64,000 nucleotides of DNA from NCBI GenBank assembly GCA_002710685.1, contig PALD01000065.1:58062-122061 (forward strand). The letters are read 5' to 3'. Both the position numbers and the translations under genes were made by a program. Position 1 is the stretch's first letter. Each line of letters begins with the position of its first letter. Positions 9,766 to 18,357 of this stretch are shown here, one piece after another. Below the pieces are notes generated by a model, which saw only the letters and a list, made by a program, of their open reading frames with translations, searched no databases and was not told the DNA's origin. The DNA comes from Cytophagaceae bacterium (GTDB taxonomy: Bacteria > Bacteroidota > Bacteroidia > Flavobacteriales > Flavobacteriaceae).

Positions 9766-11946
9766 ATGTCAATCAAAAAACACATCCCGGCCCTTTTACT
9801 TTTACTGGCAGGCGCAAAGGTTTGTACCGCACAAACCCCGCCTACCGAAAAAACAGCCTTTCAAACCAGTCGTGCCTGGATGCCCGAAATCGATACACGG
9901 GCAGACATCGCCATTGTATATGGGGTAAACGGCAACCCGTCTGACCATGATAAAAAACAAACATTTGAAAACCGTGTAAAATCCTGGCAGGATGAAGGCT
10001 ACCTGACCCATTTTATGACAGGCATTGCCTGGGGTTCCTATGAAGATTATTTTTTGGGCAATTGGGATGGCAAGCCACATTTTGATGAAGGTCAAGTACA
10101 GCAAAACGGAGACACCATCTGGCATGGTCACAACGTGCCCTACATAGTCCCCACAGATAATTACCTTGAATATTTCAAGGACAAGGTCATCAAACGGGTC
10201 ATAGATGCCGGCGTAACCTCAATCTACCTTGAGGAACCCGAGTTTTGGGCGCGCTCAGGCTATAGTGAATCCTTTAAGGATGAATGGAAAAAATTTTACG
10301 GCACCAGCTGGAAGCCCCAGCATGAATCGCCAGAAAATACCTGGCTTGCCAATAAGCTTAAATACCACCTCTACTACAACGCGCTGGACAAGGTTTCGGC
10401 TTTTGCCAAAGCATACGGAAAATCAAAAAACCTGGATATCAAGGTCTATGTACCCACACATTCTTTGATCAACTATTCTTCTTGGGCCATCGTAAGCCCA
10501 GAAGCAAGCCTGGCCTCCCTTCCAGGAATTGACGGTTACATCGCACAGGTGTGGACCGGGACTTCACGTGAACCCGTGTTCTATAACGGGATAAAAAAGG
10601 AAAGGACCTTTGAAAATGCCTACCTTGAGTATGGCTCCATGGTCTCGATGACAAAACCTACCGGTCGTAAGATGTTTTTCTTGACAGACCCCATCGAGGA
10701 CCGCAGGAAAACCTGGGAAGATTACAAGCTTAATTATCAGGCCACATTTATAGGCAAGTTGATGTATCCATCTGTGGATAATTATGAAGTCATGCCCTGG
10801 CCAGAACGTATCTACACCAGCCCGTACAGTGTGGCCGGCAGTGATGAAAAAATCCTGATTCCGCGGGATTACTCCACGCAGATGCAGGTCATGATAAACA
10901 CCCTCAATGATATGCCGCGGTCTGACAACAGTATAAACGGCAGTGACGGTATTGACGTGCTATTGTCAAACTCATTGATGTTTCAGCGGTTTCCCAATCA
11001 TGATGGCTATGATGACCCACAGTTGTCAAACTTTTATGGCCTGACACTCCCACTTATAAAAAAGGGAATCCCCGTGGGAACCGTACACATGGAAAACCTC
11101 AATACCCAAGGTGGCCTTGCGGATACCAAGGTACTGGTGATGACTTATGCAAACCTTAAACCAACCTCGCCAAAAGACCATGAATATCTGGCAAAATGGG
11201 TCAAGGATGGTGGCACGCTCGTTTTTGTGGGCCGTGATGATGACCCTTTTCAGGAAGTGCAGGACTGGTGGAACAGGGATTTTGACTTCAAGGCACCCTC
11301 AGGACATCTTTTTAAAACTTTGGGCGTAGACCCAAAAGAAAACCAAGAAGAGTACACAGCCGGCAAGGGCAAGGTCTATATCTTGAGGCAAAATCCCAAG
11401 GAACTTGTGATGCAGGCAAATGGGGATGGGCATTACCTGGACCTGTTGAAACAGGCGTACACTAAAACGGGAGAAAAATGGGTGGAGAAAAATAATTTTC
11501 ACCTGCAGCGTGGCCCGTATGAAATAGCTGCGGTACTCGATGAGAGCACTTCGGCCCAGCCGCTTGTCATCAAGGGACCGGTCATTGACCTTTTTGACCC
11601 AGAAATACCCCTGCTTGAAAGCAAAAAGATAAACCCAGGGGAGCAGGCACTCTTGTACAACCTAGACGGTATGAAGGGCAAAAAACCGCAGGTGCTGGCC
11701 ACGGCCGCAAGGGTAACGGATGAAAAAATCACACATGATACATATACATTTACCAGCCGAAGCCCCGTAAATACAGATAATGTAATGCGTATCTATCTCA
11801 ACAAACAGCCCAAAAGTGTAGGCCATACCCGTGAAAATGGAGAGGTCATAAAAGGGTTGCCACCGCAATGGGACGCAAAATCACACACCCTTTTGGTAAA
11901 GTTTGAAAACCAGGGAGCACCGGTAACCACAACCATAACCTGGTAA
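9766..11946 (+). CDS. Secreted TIM-barrel-like protein with GATase-1-like domain, candidate glycoside hydrolase of unassigned family
   Basis: 726 aa from ATG 9766, chosen because the upstream in-frame starts lie in a terminator stem and this one gives a clean signal peptide (MSIKKHIPALLLLLAGAK, cleavage near TAQ). The N-terminal half looks like a TIM barrel: IAIVYGVNGNP, GVTSIYLEEPEFWAR (acidic cluster at the end of a putative strand), IKVYVPTHSL, IDGYIAQVWTGT, MFFLTDPIED. The second part resembles the trimerisation/GATase-1-like domain of GH42-type enzymes (TKVLVMTYANLKPTSPKDHEYLAKWVKDGGTLVFVGRDDD), and a beta domain ends the protein. I cannot assign a CAZy family; a GH42/GH164-like clan is the best guess. 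The place between other PUL enzymes supports action on the same glycan. Confidence 0.55.
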   Translation: MSIKKHIPALLLLLAGAKVCTAQTPPTEKTAFQTSRAWMPEIDTRADIAIVYGVNGNPSDHDKKQTFENRVKSWQDEGYLTHFMTGIAWGSYEDYFLGNWDGKPHFDEGQVQQNGDTIWHGHNVPYIVPTDNYLEYFKDKVIKRVIDAGVTSIYLEEPEFWARSGYSESFKDEWKKFYGTSWKPQHESPENTWLANKLKYHLYYNALDKVSAFAKAYGKSKNLDIKVYVPTHSLINYSSWAIVSPEASLASLPGIDGYIAQVWTGTSREPVFYNGIKKERTFENAYLEYGSMVSMTKPTGRKMFFLTDPIEDRRKTWEDYKLNYQATFIGKLMYPSVDNYEVMPWPERIYTSPYSVAGSDEKILIPRDYSTQMQVMINTLNDMPRSDNSINGSDGIDVLLSNSLMFQRFPNHDGYDDPQLSNFYGLTLPLIKKGIPVGTVHMENLNTQGGLADTKVLVMTYANLKPTSPKDHEYLAKWVKDGGTLVFVGRDDDPFQEVQDWWNRDFDFKAPSGHLFKTLGVDPKENQEEYTAGKGKVYILRQNPKELVMQANGDGHYLDLLKQAYTKTGEKWVEKNNFHLQRGPYEIAAVLDESTSAQPLVIKGPVIDLFDPEIPLLESKKINPGEQALLYNLDGMKGKKPQVLATAARVTDEKITHDTYTFTSRSPVNTDNVMRIYLNKQPKSVGHTRENGEVIKGLPPQWDAKSHTLLVKFENQGAPVTTTITW

Positions 11947-11947
11947 A

Positions 11948-12211
11948 ATGCAGGGATTGATGATTAAGAACATTTCCAGTGGCAGCAAGGGGTTGAAAGT
12001 CCCTTTTTTTAAGGAAATCACCGTAAACGCACGTGACAAACATTCTTTTACTACAACGGTTGAGAATTTTGATGAAAAGAATATCTATCTTGAAGATGTA
12101 TTCTTGAACAGCAAAAAGTTTAACCGCCACTGGGTCACAAACCAAGAGATACAAAAAGATGGGATTTTAAAAAATCATAGCTTCGGCCATTTTCATAAAA
12201 TCCACATATGA
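11948..12211 (+). pseudogene. C-terminal remnant of a GH92 alpha-mannosidase
   Basis: An 87-codon frame starting one base after the previous stop. Residues from KVPFFKEITVNARDKHSF onward align without gaps to the last part of the intact GH92 protein downstream (PVFEKMTISLENGNKF): NIYLEDVFLNSKKFNRHWVT matches NVYIDEVFLNGEEYTKDYIT, and NQEIQKDG matches YQDIMKGG. None of the catalytic domain is present. It is therefore most likely the left-over tail of a second GH92 gene after a deletion. It is too diverged from the intact copy to be a recent duplicate. It could still be translated by coupling to the upstream gene. Confidence 0.65.
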
Positions 12212-12237
12212 CCCATGGCCAACCTCAATTAAAGAAG

Positions 12238-13320
12238 ATGAAAAATAAACCAGTCTCAACCTTACTTGCCATGACCTTCATGCTCATGGTCACCATCAGT
12301 ACAAGTGCCCAGGAAAAACTTAAAGTAGTCGTTGCGGGGCTTAGCCATGACCATGCGCACGTCATCATGAACGATTACAAGAACGGCAAGGTGGACATCG
12401 TCGCCATTGCCGAAGAAAATCAAGAGCTCGTGGCGCGGTATGCGAAGCAATACAACGTGCCAAAAAACATTTTTTACCCCACTTTAAAAGAAGCCCTTGC
12501 AAATACAAAACCTGATGCCGTCCTCGCCTACAATGCCATCGTTGACCATCTGGCAGTGGCCCAGGTCTGCACCCCCATGGGCATCCCGCTCATGGTAGAA
12601 AAACCACTGGCCATAAGCATGGACCAGACCAGGGAGATGGAGGCGCTTTCGCGAAAGCACAACACCCCCATTCTCACCAATTATGAAACCACCTGGTACG
12701 GGAGCTTGCAGACCCTCAAGGATAAACTGGATGAAAATCCCACCGCGCTCAAGAAAATGATTGCCCGCGATGGGCATGAAGGTCCCAAGGAGATAGGTTG
12801 CAGCAAGGAATTCCTGAGCTGGTTAACAGACCCTAAGAAAAATGGAGCGGGGGCGCTGAATGATTTTGGCTGTTATGGTGCAAACATCATGACGTGGTTG
12901 CACAAGGGCAAAAAACCCATTGCGGTCACGGCAATGACCCACACCCTTAAACCCAATGTATATCCCAAGGTCGATGATGATGCGGTCATCATCCTGGAAT
13001 ATGAAGATGGTACGGGCATCATCGAGGCCTCCTGGAACTGGAGCTATAGTTTAAAGGATTTTCAGGTATATGGAGCAGATGCCTCGTACGATGCCGTGGA
13101 CGGCAAGACCCTAAAATATTATCCTTCACATACCCAGCCAGAAGATGTAGCGCTTAAAGAAACGTATTACACAAACCATGTGGATTACCTCAAGGATTAT
13201 CTGGATGGTAAAATAAGTGGAGACAATGACCTTTCTTCACTAGAGAACAACCTTATCGTGGTAGAGATACTTACTGCCGCAAAAAAATCGGCAGAGACGG
13301 GTAAACGTATAAAATTATAA
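12238..13320 (+). CDS. Exported Gfo/Idh/MocA-family oxidoreductase
   Basis: 360 aa from ATG 12238; the earlier in-frame ATG at 12208 overlaps the GH92 remnant and would spoil the signal peptide MKNKPVSTLLAMTFMLMVTI...SAQ. The mature start KLKVVVAGLSHDHAHVIM is a Rossmann NAD(P)-binding segment, and AVLAYNAIVDHLAVAQVCTPMGIPLMVEKPLAI contains the family EKP motif (Lys in the usual catalytic or substrate position). The C-terminal alpha/beta domain follows. A Sec-type signal is unusual for an NAD-dependent enzyme; families such as GH109 show that periplasmic Gfo/Idh folds can keep NAD and cleave glycosides. The gene lies 22 bases before GH92, so it probably acts on the same sugar. Confidence 0.8.
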   Translation: MKNKPVSTLLAMTFMLMVTISTSAQEKLKVVVAGLSHDHAHVIMNDYKNGKVDIVAIAEENQELVARYAKQYNVPKNIFYPTLKEALANTKPDAVLAYNAIVDHLAVAQVCTPMGIPLMVEKPLAISMDQTREMEALSRKHNTPILTNYETTWYGSLQTLKDKLDENPTALKKMIARDGHEGPKEIGCSKEFLSWLTDPKKNGAGALNDFGCYGANIMTWLHKGKKPIAVTAMTHTLKPNVYPKVDDDAVIILEYEDGTGIIEASWNWSYSLKDFQVYGADASYDAVDGKTLKYYPSHTQPEDVALKETYYTNHVDYLKDYLDGKISGDNDLSSLENNLIVVEILTAAKKSAETGKRIKL

Positions 13321-13342
13321 ACAACCATTTTTAAGACCAATA

Positions 13343-15622
13343 ATGACTATAAATCGCCTTTCCATCCTTGCGGCAATCCTGCTTGCGAGCATCTTGTCGC
13401 ACGCCCAGACCAAGGAACTTGTGCATTATGTAAATACCCTGCAGGGTACAAACTCCACGTTTGAACTTACCCGGGGCAATACGTATCCCACCACTGCCCT
13501 GCCCTTTGGGATGAATACTTGGACACCGCAAACTGGGAACAACGGAGATGGCTGGAAGTATCAATATTTCAAGGAAACCATACGTGGGTTTCAACAGGCG
13601 CACCAGTGTAGCTCATGGTCTAACGACTATGCCGTTTTCTCATTGATGCCGGTGACGGGCAAGCTTACACTAAATGAAAACGAGCGCCAGGCAAAATTTA
13701 GTCATGAAAATGAAATTGCAAGACCGCATTATTACAAGGTGGGGCTTGACAATGGTATTACCACAGAAATCTCACCAAGTGAGCGTGGAGCGCATTTAAG
13801 ATTCAGCTTTCCCAGGGGTGCGGCATCTTACGTGGTCCTGGATGGATATACAGGCCTTAGCGGGGTCACCATTGACCCCAAAAATCGCCGTATCACCGGC
13901 TTTGTACGCAATGGCCGTGGTATGGACCGCATTGAGGGCATGAAAAATTATTTTGTCATCGAGTTTGACAAGCCTTTTAAAGCAGAAGGCACCTGGGAGA
14001 ACCGCGATAACGAGCAATGGGAAGAAAAACTTGAGGCCAAAGGTCGCGGCGTGGGCGCTTACGTTCAGTTTAGGGATGGGCAGACCGTGCAGGCCAAAGT
14101 AGCTTCATCATATATAAGCATTGAGCAGGCACAGCGCAACCTAGACCGCGAACTGGGCAAGGACAGAGCCTTTGAAGAAACCCAAATGACGGCTAAAAAA
14201 ACCTGGAACGAGCATTTGAGCCGGGTTTTTGTAGAAGGCGGTACCGAAGAACAGATGAAGACATTCTACTCGTGTTTCTTTCGTGCAAGCTTGTTTTCAC
14301 GCAAGTTCTATGAGCTGGATAAAGATGATAAACCTGTGTATTACAGCCCTTATGATGGCACTGTGCATGAAGGTTACATGTATACTGATACGGGTTTCTG
14401 GGATACCTTCCGGGCGCAGTTTCCTTTAAATGCGTTGTTGTATCCAGAAATGCATGGACGCTATGTGGCAGGTTTGCTTGATGCTTATGACCAGTGCGGG
14501 TGGTTACCATCCTGGTCTTTTCCCAGCGAGGCAGGCAGCATGATAGGCAACCACGCCATCAGCCTGCTGGCAGATGCCTGGGCAAAGGGGCTGCATACCT
14601 TTGACCCGCAAAAAGCACTGGATGCCTATTATCATGAAGCTACAAATAAAGGTCCGTGGGGCCCTGCCAATGGCCGTGACGGCTGGAAGGAATACTGGAC
14701 ACTGGGCTATGCAGCCTACCCTAAAACGGGTGAGGCTACCGCAAAAACACTGGAGTATGCCTATGATGACTTTTGTGGGTATCAATTGGCCAAGATGACA
14801 GGTAATACTTTTTATCAGGATGTTTTTGGTAAACAGATGTACAATTATAAAAATGTATATGACCCATCCGTAGGGTTTATGCGCGGGAGAAAATTAGATG
14901 GTCAATGGCTGGAAGATTTTGACCCCTACACCTGGGGAGGTCCATTTACCGAGGGAAATGCATGGCATTACCTATGGTCAGTATTTCAAGACCCCAATGG
15001 GTTGATTGACCTCATGGGCGGTGAAGAAAACTTCAACAAGAAGATGGATTCTGTATTTACGATTGATAACAAGGTCAACGTGGGCACCTATGGCCGCATG
15101 ATTCATGAGATGGCCGAGATGCAAATGGCAGATATGGGCCAATATGCCCACGGCAACCAACCCATACAGCACATGATCTACCTCTACAATTACTCTGGCC
15201 AACCGTGGAAATCGCAGGCAAAGGCCCGTGAAGTAATGGAAAACATGTACAGCTCAACCGAAAATGGGTATCCCGGGGATGAAGACCAGGGGCAGACCTC
15301 TTCATGGTATGTACTCAGCGCCATGGGCTTTTACAGTGTCTGTCCAGGAACTAACGAATATGTATTGGGAAGCCCTGTATTTGAGAAAATGACAATTTCT
15401 TTAGAGAATGGCAACAAATTTATCATCAAGGCTGATGGTAATAATAAATCCAATGTGTATATTGATGAGGTTTTTCTCAACGGGGAAGAATACACCAAGG
15501 ATTATATCACCTATCAAGATATCATGAAGGGCGGTGAATTCAACTTAAAAATGAGTGCAGAACCCAATAAGCAAAGGGGAATAGAAGAAAAAGATGAGCC
15601 CTTCTCGCTTACGCGAAAATAA
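13343..15622 (+). CDS. GH92 exo-alpha-mannosidase, probably alpha-1,2 specific
   Basis: 759 aa with a Sec signal peptide (cleavage near SHAQ). The N-terminal beta-sandwich carries GNTYPTTALPFGMNTWTPQT; the alpha/alpha barrel follows. Compared with the studied enzyme BT3990 (numbers from memory), every key residue lies at a constant shift of +4: acid E537 in TEGNAW (E533), bases D646 and D648 in GDEDQGQ (D642, D644), and the +1 site residues W92, H588 and E589 (W88, H584, E585) described for alpha-1,2 linkages. Family members are calcium-dependent inverting mannosidases of the periplasm. The gene sits between two exported Gfo/Idh/MocA genes in PUL 1. Linkage preference is inferred from these residues only. 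Confidence 0.92.
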   Translation: MTINRLSILAAILLASILSHAQTKELVHYVNTLQGTNSTFELTRGNTYPTTALPFGMNTWTPQTGNNGDGWKYQYFKETIRGFQQAHQCSSWSNDYAVFSLMPVTGKLTLNENERQAKFSHENEIARPHYYKVGLDNGITTEISPSERGAHLRFSFPRGAASYVVLDGYTGLSGVTIDPKNRRITGFVRNGRGMDRIEGMKNYFVIEFDKPFKAEGTWENRDNEQWEEKLEAKGRGVGAYVQFRDGQTVQAKVASSYISIEQAQRNLDRELGKDRAFEETQMTAKKTWNEHLSRVFVEGGTEEQMKTFYSCFFRASLFSRKFYELDKDDKPVYYSPYDGTVHEGYMYTDTGFWDTFRAQFPLNALLYPEMHGRYVAGLLDAYDQCGWLPSWSFPSEAGSMIGNHAISLLADAWAKGLHTFDPQKALDAYYHEATNKGPWGPANGRDGWKEYWTLGYAAYPKTGEATAKTLEYAYDDFCGYQLAKMTGNTFYQDVFGKQMYNYKNVYDPSVGFMRGRKLDGQWLEDFDPYTWGGPFTEGNAWHYLWSVFQDPNGLIDLMGGEENFNKKMDSVFTIDNKVNVGTYGRMIHEMAEMQMADMGQYAHGNQPIQHMIYLYNYSGQPWKSQAKAREVMENMYSSTENGYPGDEDQGQTSSWYVLSAMGFYSVCPGTNEYVLGSPVFEKMTISLENGNKFIIKADGNNKSNVYIDEVFLNGEEYTKDYITYQDIMKGGEFNLKMSAEPNKQRGIEEKDEPFSLTRK

Positions 15623-15661
15623 ATCACGAACAATCAGATAATCTTCATAAATCAAAACAAC

Positions 15662-17119
15662 ATGAAAAAAGAAGAAAAGTCCGCTTCTGGCACAAAACCC
15701 AGAAGAGATTTTATCAAGCAGACCGCAGCCGCCGCAATAGGCATCAGCATCGTACCACGCCACGTACTGGGAGGCCCTGGTTTTACGGCCCCCAGTGACA
15801 AACTCGTTGTAGCCGGTATAGGTGTGGGCGGTAAAGGCGAGAGCGATATTTACATGTTCTCACAATCAGGTAAGGCAGACATAGGCTTCCTATGTGACGT
15901 TGACACCCGCCGTGCATCGAAATCGATTGAACGTTTCCCCAAGGCAAAATTCTACAAAGACTGGAGGGAAATGCTAGAAAAAGAGCACAAGAACTTTGAT
16001 GCGGTATCCGTTTCAACACCAGACCATAACCACGCTTCCCCAGCAATGGCAGCCATGGAAATGGGCAAGCACGTGTACGTTCAAAAACCTTTGACGCATG
16101 ATATTTATGAAGCAAGGAAGCTTACCGAAGCTGCAAAAAAATACAAGGTGGTGACCCAGATGGGTAACCAGGGATCCTCCAATGACGGTACCCGCTTGAT
16201 GAGCGAGTGGTATGACGCCGGCCTCATAGGCGACGTTACCGAAGTGTATTGCTGGACGGACAGGCCCGTATGGCCACAAGGTATTCCATGGCCACAAGGC
16301 AATGCAGAAGTACCCAAAGAACTTGACTGGGACCTATGGCTGGGCACCGCACCATATAAGGATTATGTAGAAGGCCTTGTACCGTTCAACTGGCGCGGCT
16401 GGTGGGATTATGGTACCGGTGCATTGGGAGATATGGGCTGCCACCTGGTAGAAGTACCCGTGCGCGCGCTCAACCTGAAATATCCCAAAGATGTACAGTG
16501 CAGCGTAGGCAGCGTTTATGTTGATGAATTCAAGAGGGGATATTTCCCAGAAAGCTGCCCACCATCAAGCCACGTGACCATGACATTTGACAAGACTGAC
16601 AAGACCACCGGGGATATCAAACTACACTGGATGGATGGCGGAATCCAACCCACGCGTCCAGAAGAACTAGGGCCCAATGAAGTATTTGGTGACGGCGGTA
16701 ACGGCGTGCTCATGATAGGGACAAAAGGTAAGATGATGTGTGGTACCTATGGCGAAAATGCCCAGTTGCTACCTACCTCTAAGACAGAACAGGCCAAAGT
16801 TGCCCAAAAGTATGCCCGCGTACCAGGAGAGGCCAATGGCCACTATGCCCAGTGGGTAGAAGCTGCCATCGCCGGGTATGGCAAGAAAGAATTAAGTTCG
16901 GCGTTTGACGTGGCAGGACCACTTACCGAAATCCTTCTCATTGCAAACCAGGCCATACGTGGCTTTGATGTGCGCAAGGATAAGGCAAATGGTAAGGGCT
17001 TTGATTACCCAGGCCGCTATATCGAGATGCTTTGGGATTCTGACAACATGAAAGTAACTAATTTTGACGAAGCAAACCAATTTGTTAAACGTAGTTACCG
17101 TGAAGGCTATACGCTATAA
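15662..17119 (+). CDS. Tat-exported Gfo/Idh/MocA-family oxidoreductase
   Basis: 485 aa. The N-terminus has a twin-arginine signal (KPRRDFIKQTAAAAIGISIV), so the protein is exported folded, in line with a bound NAD(P). Rossmann segment: KLVVAGIGVGGKGESDIYMF. The family motif is HVYVQKPLTHDIYEA, with QKP in place of EKP. VTQMGNQGSSNDG and the WPQGIPWP segment, with a long C-terminal extension, match the large Bacteroidota/Planctomycetota branch that has the Gfo/Idh bacterial-type C-terminal domain. The substrate is unknown; possible roles are oxidation/reduction of a mannose derivative or GH109-like NAD-dependent hydrolysis. Last gene of PUL 1; a terminator follows. Confidence 0.85.
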   Translation: MKKEEKSASGTKPRRDFIKQTAAAAIGISIVPRHVLGGPGFTAPSDKLVVAGIGVGGKGESDIYMFSQSGKADIGFLCDVDTRRASKSIERFPKAKFYKDWREMLEKEHKNFDAVSVSTPDHNHASPAMAAMEMGKHVYVQKPLTHDIYEARKLTEAAKKYKVVTQMGNQGSSNDGTRLMSEWYDAGLIGDVTEVYCWTDRPVWPQGIPWPQGNAEVPKELDWDLWLGTAPYKDYVEGLVPFNWRGWWDYGTGALGDMGCHLVEVPVRALNLKYPKDVQCSVGSVYVDEFKRGYFPESCPPSSHVTMTFDKTDKTTGDIKLHWMDGGIQPTRPEELGPNEVFGDGGNGVLMIGTKGKMMCGTYGENAQLLPTSKTEQAKVAQKYARVPGEANGHYAQWVEAAIAGYGKKELSSAFDVAGPLTEILLIANQAIRGFDVRKDKANGKGFDYPGRYIEMLWDSDNMKVTNFDEANQFVKRSYREGYTL

Positions 17120-17142
17120 TAGCAAGCTTGCACCATATCAAG

Positions 17143-17175
17143 AACCCCCTTCCATACGAAGGGGGTTTTGTTTTT
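17143..17175 (+). terminator. Terminator closing PUL 1
   Basis: AACCCCCTT and AAGGGGGTT pair exactly (9 bp) around a 7-base loop and are followed by a T-rich tract. Confidence 0.9.
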
Positions 17176-17237
17176 CTGGCTTTCGCCGAAAGGCATAAAA
17201 ATTATTTTAACCGGTATTGACCCTTAGTATTTCCTGG

Positions 17238-17861
17238 TTATACCAAAGTCACCATCTCTTCCTGATGTGCCCTTACTTTTTTTAGACCTGCAAATGCATC
17301 TGATTCATGGCGGTATCCAAAAGAAAGGATTACCACGCTTTTAAGCCCTTTTTTGCGTAGGCCCAGAAGCTCATCAAACTTTTCACTGTCAAAACCTTCC
17401 ATGGGGGTGGCATCTACCCGTTGCTCAGCAGCAGCAATAAGTGCAGTCCCCAGGGCAATGTAAGCTTGTTTTGTGGCCCAGGAAAAATTCTCGCTATCGC
17501 TTCGGTTTAAGATATACCCTTCTAAAGAAGCCTTGAAATCTGCCAGTGCACTAACCGGTATCTCACGCTCAGCGGCAACATGGGCAATATAGTTATCCAC
17601 AAACTGCTGCCCCATGCTTGTATATGCAGCAAAGACTAGAAGGTAGGGAGCCTCGGCTATCTGGCCATTGAAGGAGCCCTCGCCCAACTTGTTTTTCATT
17701 TCTTGATCCTGCACCAAGAACAGCCTGTACGGCTGCATACCCGCTGAGGACGCTGATAGGTTCGTGGCTTCAAGTATCCTGTCTATTTTAGCCTGGTCAA
17801 CAGTCTTATCACTATATTTCTTAACGGCATAACGCCACTTAAGGTCTTCTATTAAATCCAT
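17238..17861 (-). CDS. NAD(P)H-dependent nitroreductase-family oxidoreductase
   Basis: 207 aa, the usual length of NfsB-type FMN enzymes. RYAVKKYSD near the N-terminus and SASSAGMQPYRLFLV are FMN-binding segments, and the C-terminal part (ATPMEGFDSEKFDELLGL, VVILSFGYRHESDAF) is typical of the NfsB/YdgI group. It is a cytosolic reductase of nitro or quinone compounds. It is divergently transcribed from an HxlR-type regulator; such regulators commonly control nitroreductases in response to electrophiles or quinones. Confidence 0.9.
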   Translation of the reverse strand: MDLIEDLKWRYAVKKYSDKTVDQAKIDRILEATNLSASSAGMQPYRLFLVQDQEMKNKLGEGSFNGQIAEAPYLLVFAAYTSMGQQFVDNYIAHVAAEREIPVSALADFKASLEGYILNRSDSENFSWATKQAYIALGTALIAAAEQRVDATPMEGFDSEKFDELLGLRKKGLKSVVILSFGYRHESDAFAGLKKVRAHQEEMVTLV

Positions 17862-17903
17862 GATTCCTTATTTTTTTGATTTGATGTCAAAATTAAGTAC
17901 ATT

Positions 17904-17957
17904 CACTATACATTTTATAGTAATTAACCAATTAATAGTACTATACTATAATATAGT
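17904..17957. promoter_or_regulatory. ACTATA/TATAGT palindrome cluster, probable HxlR operator
   Basis: The 102-base divergent intergenic region carries several copies of one half-site. ACTATA-N5-TATAGT lies at 17905-17921; ACTATA-A-TATAGT (exact 13-bp palindrome) at 17945-17957; another ACTATA begins at 17940, and ATAGTACTAT (17935-17944) is itself a palindrome. The cluster ends only 6 bases before the regulator start codon, which fits autoregulation and control of the nitroreductase by the same protein. Confidence 0.6.
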
Positions 17958-17963
17958 GAGTAT

Positions 17964-18317
17964 ATGACCCTAAAAGAAAAACATGGCAAAAAAGCCTGTT
18001 TGGCCTATTTATTGGCCATCACGGATGCCCTTGAAATACTCAATGGAAAATGGAAGCTGCCCATCTTGATATCGCTGCGCTTTGGCGATAAACGCTTTGG
18101 CCAGATGAAAGAGGAAATCCCCAAGATCACGGATAGGATGCTAAGTAAAGAACTGAAACACCTGGAAACCAACCTCCTTGTAAAGCGCACCGTGTATGAC
18201 ACCCGTCCCGTGACCGTTGAGTATTCCCTTACGGATTATGGTTACAGCCTGGACGAGGTTATTGAATCGTTAAAGAACTGGGGCATCAACCACAGGAAGA
18301 AGATTATTGCAAAATAG
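17964..18317 (+). CDS. HxlR-family winged-helix transcriptional regulator
   Basis: 117 aa. The sequence ALEILNGKWKLPILISLRFGDKRFGQMKEEIPKITDRMLSKELKHLE is the HxlR winged-helix core, and DTRPVTVEYSLTDYGYSLDEVIESLKNWG is the wing and dimer helix. The early CLAY segment (Cys13) could be the redox- or electrophile-sensing cysteine known in this family (as in YodB/HypR), which is an inference. Divergent from the nitroreductase gene over a palindrome-rich region. Confidence 0.92.
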   Translation: MTLKEKHGKKACLAYLLAITDALEILNGKWKLPILISLRFGDKRFGQMKEEIPKITDRMLSKELKHLETNLLVKRTVYDTRPVTVEYSLTDYGYSLDEVIESLKNWGINHRKKIIAK

Positions 18318-18357
18318 CCTATCTTTAAACTTTTACCCCTCCCTATATTCCCGCTAC

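Noticed and set aside
15151..15163. GNQP in GH92 in place of the common GNEP, first read as loss of the catalytic acid.
   Set aside because: By constant spacing to D646/D648 the acid maps to E537 in TEGNAW, which is intact; GNQPIQHM is a variant seen in the family and does not mark an inactive enzyme.
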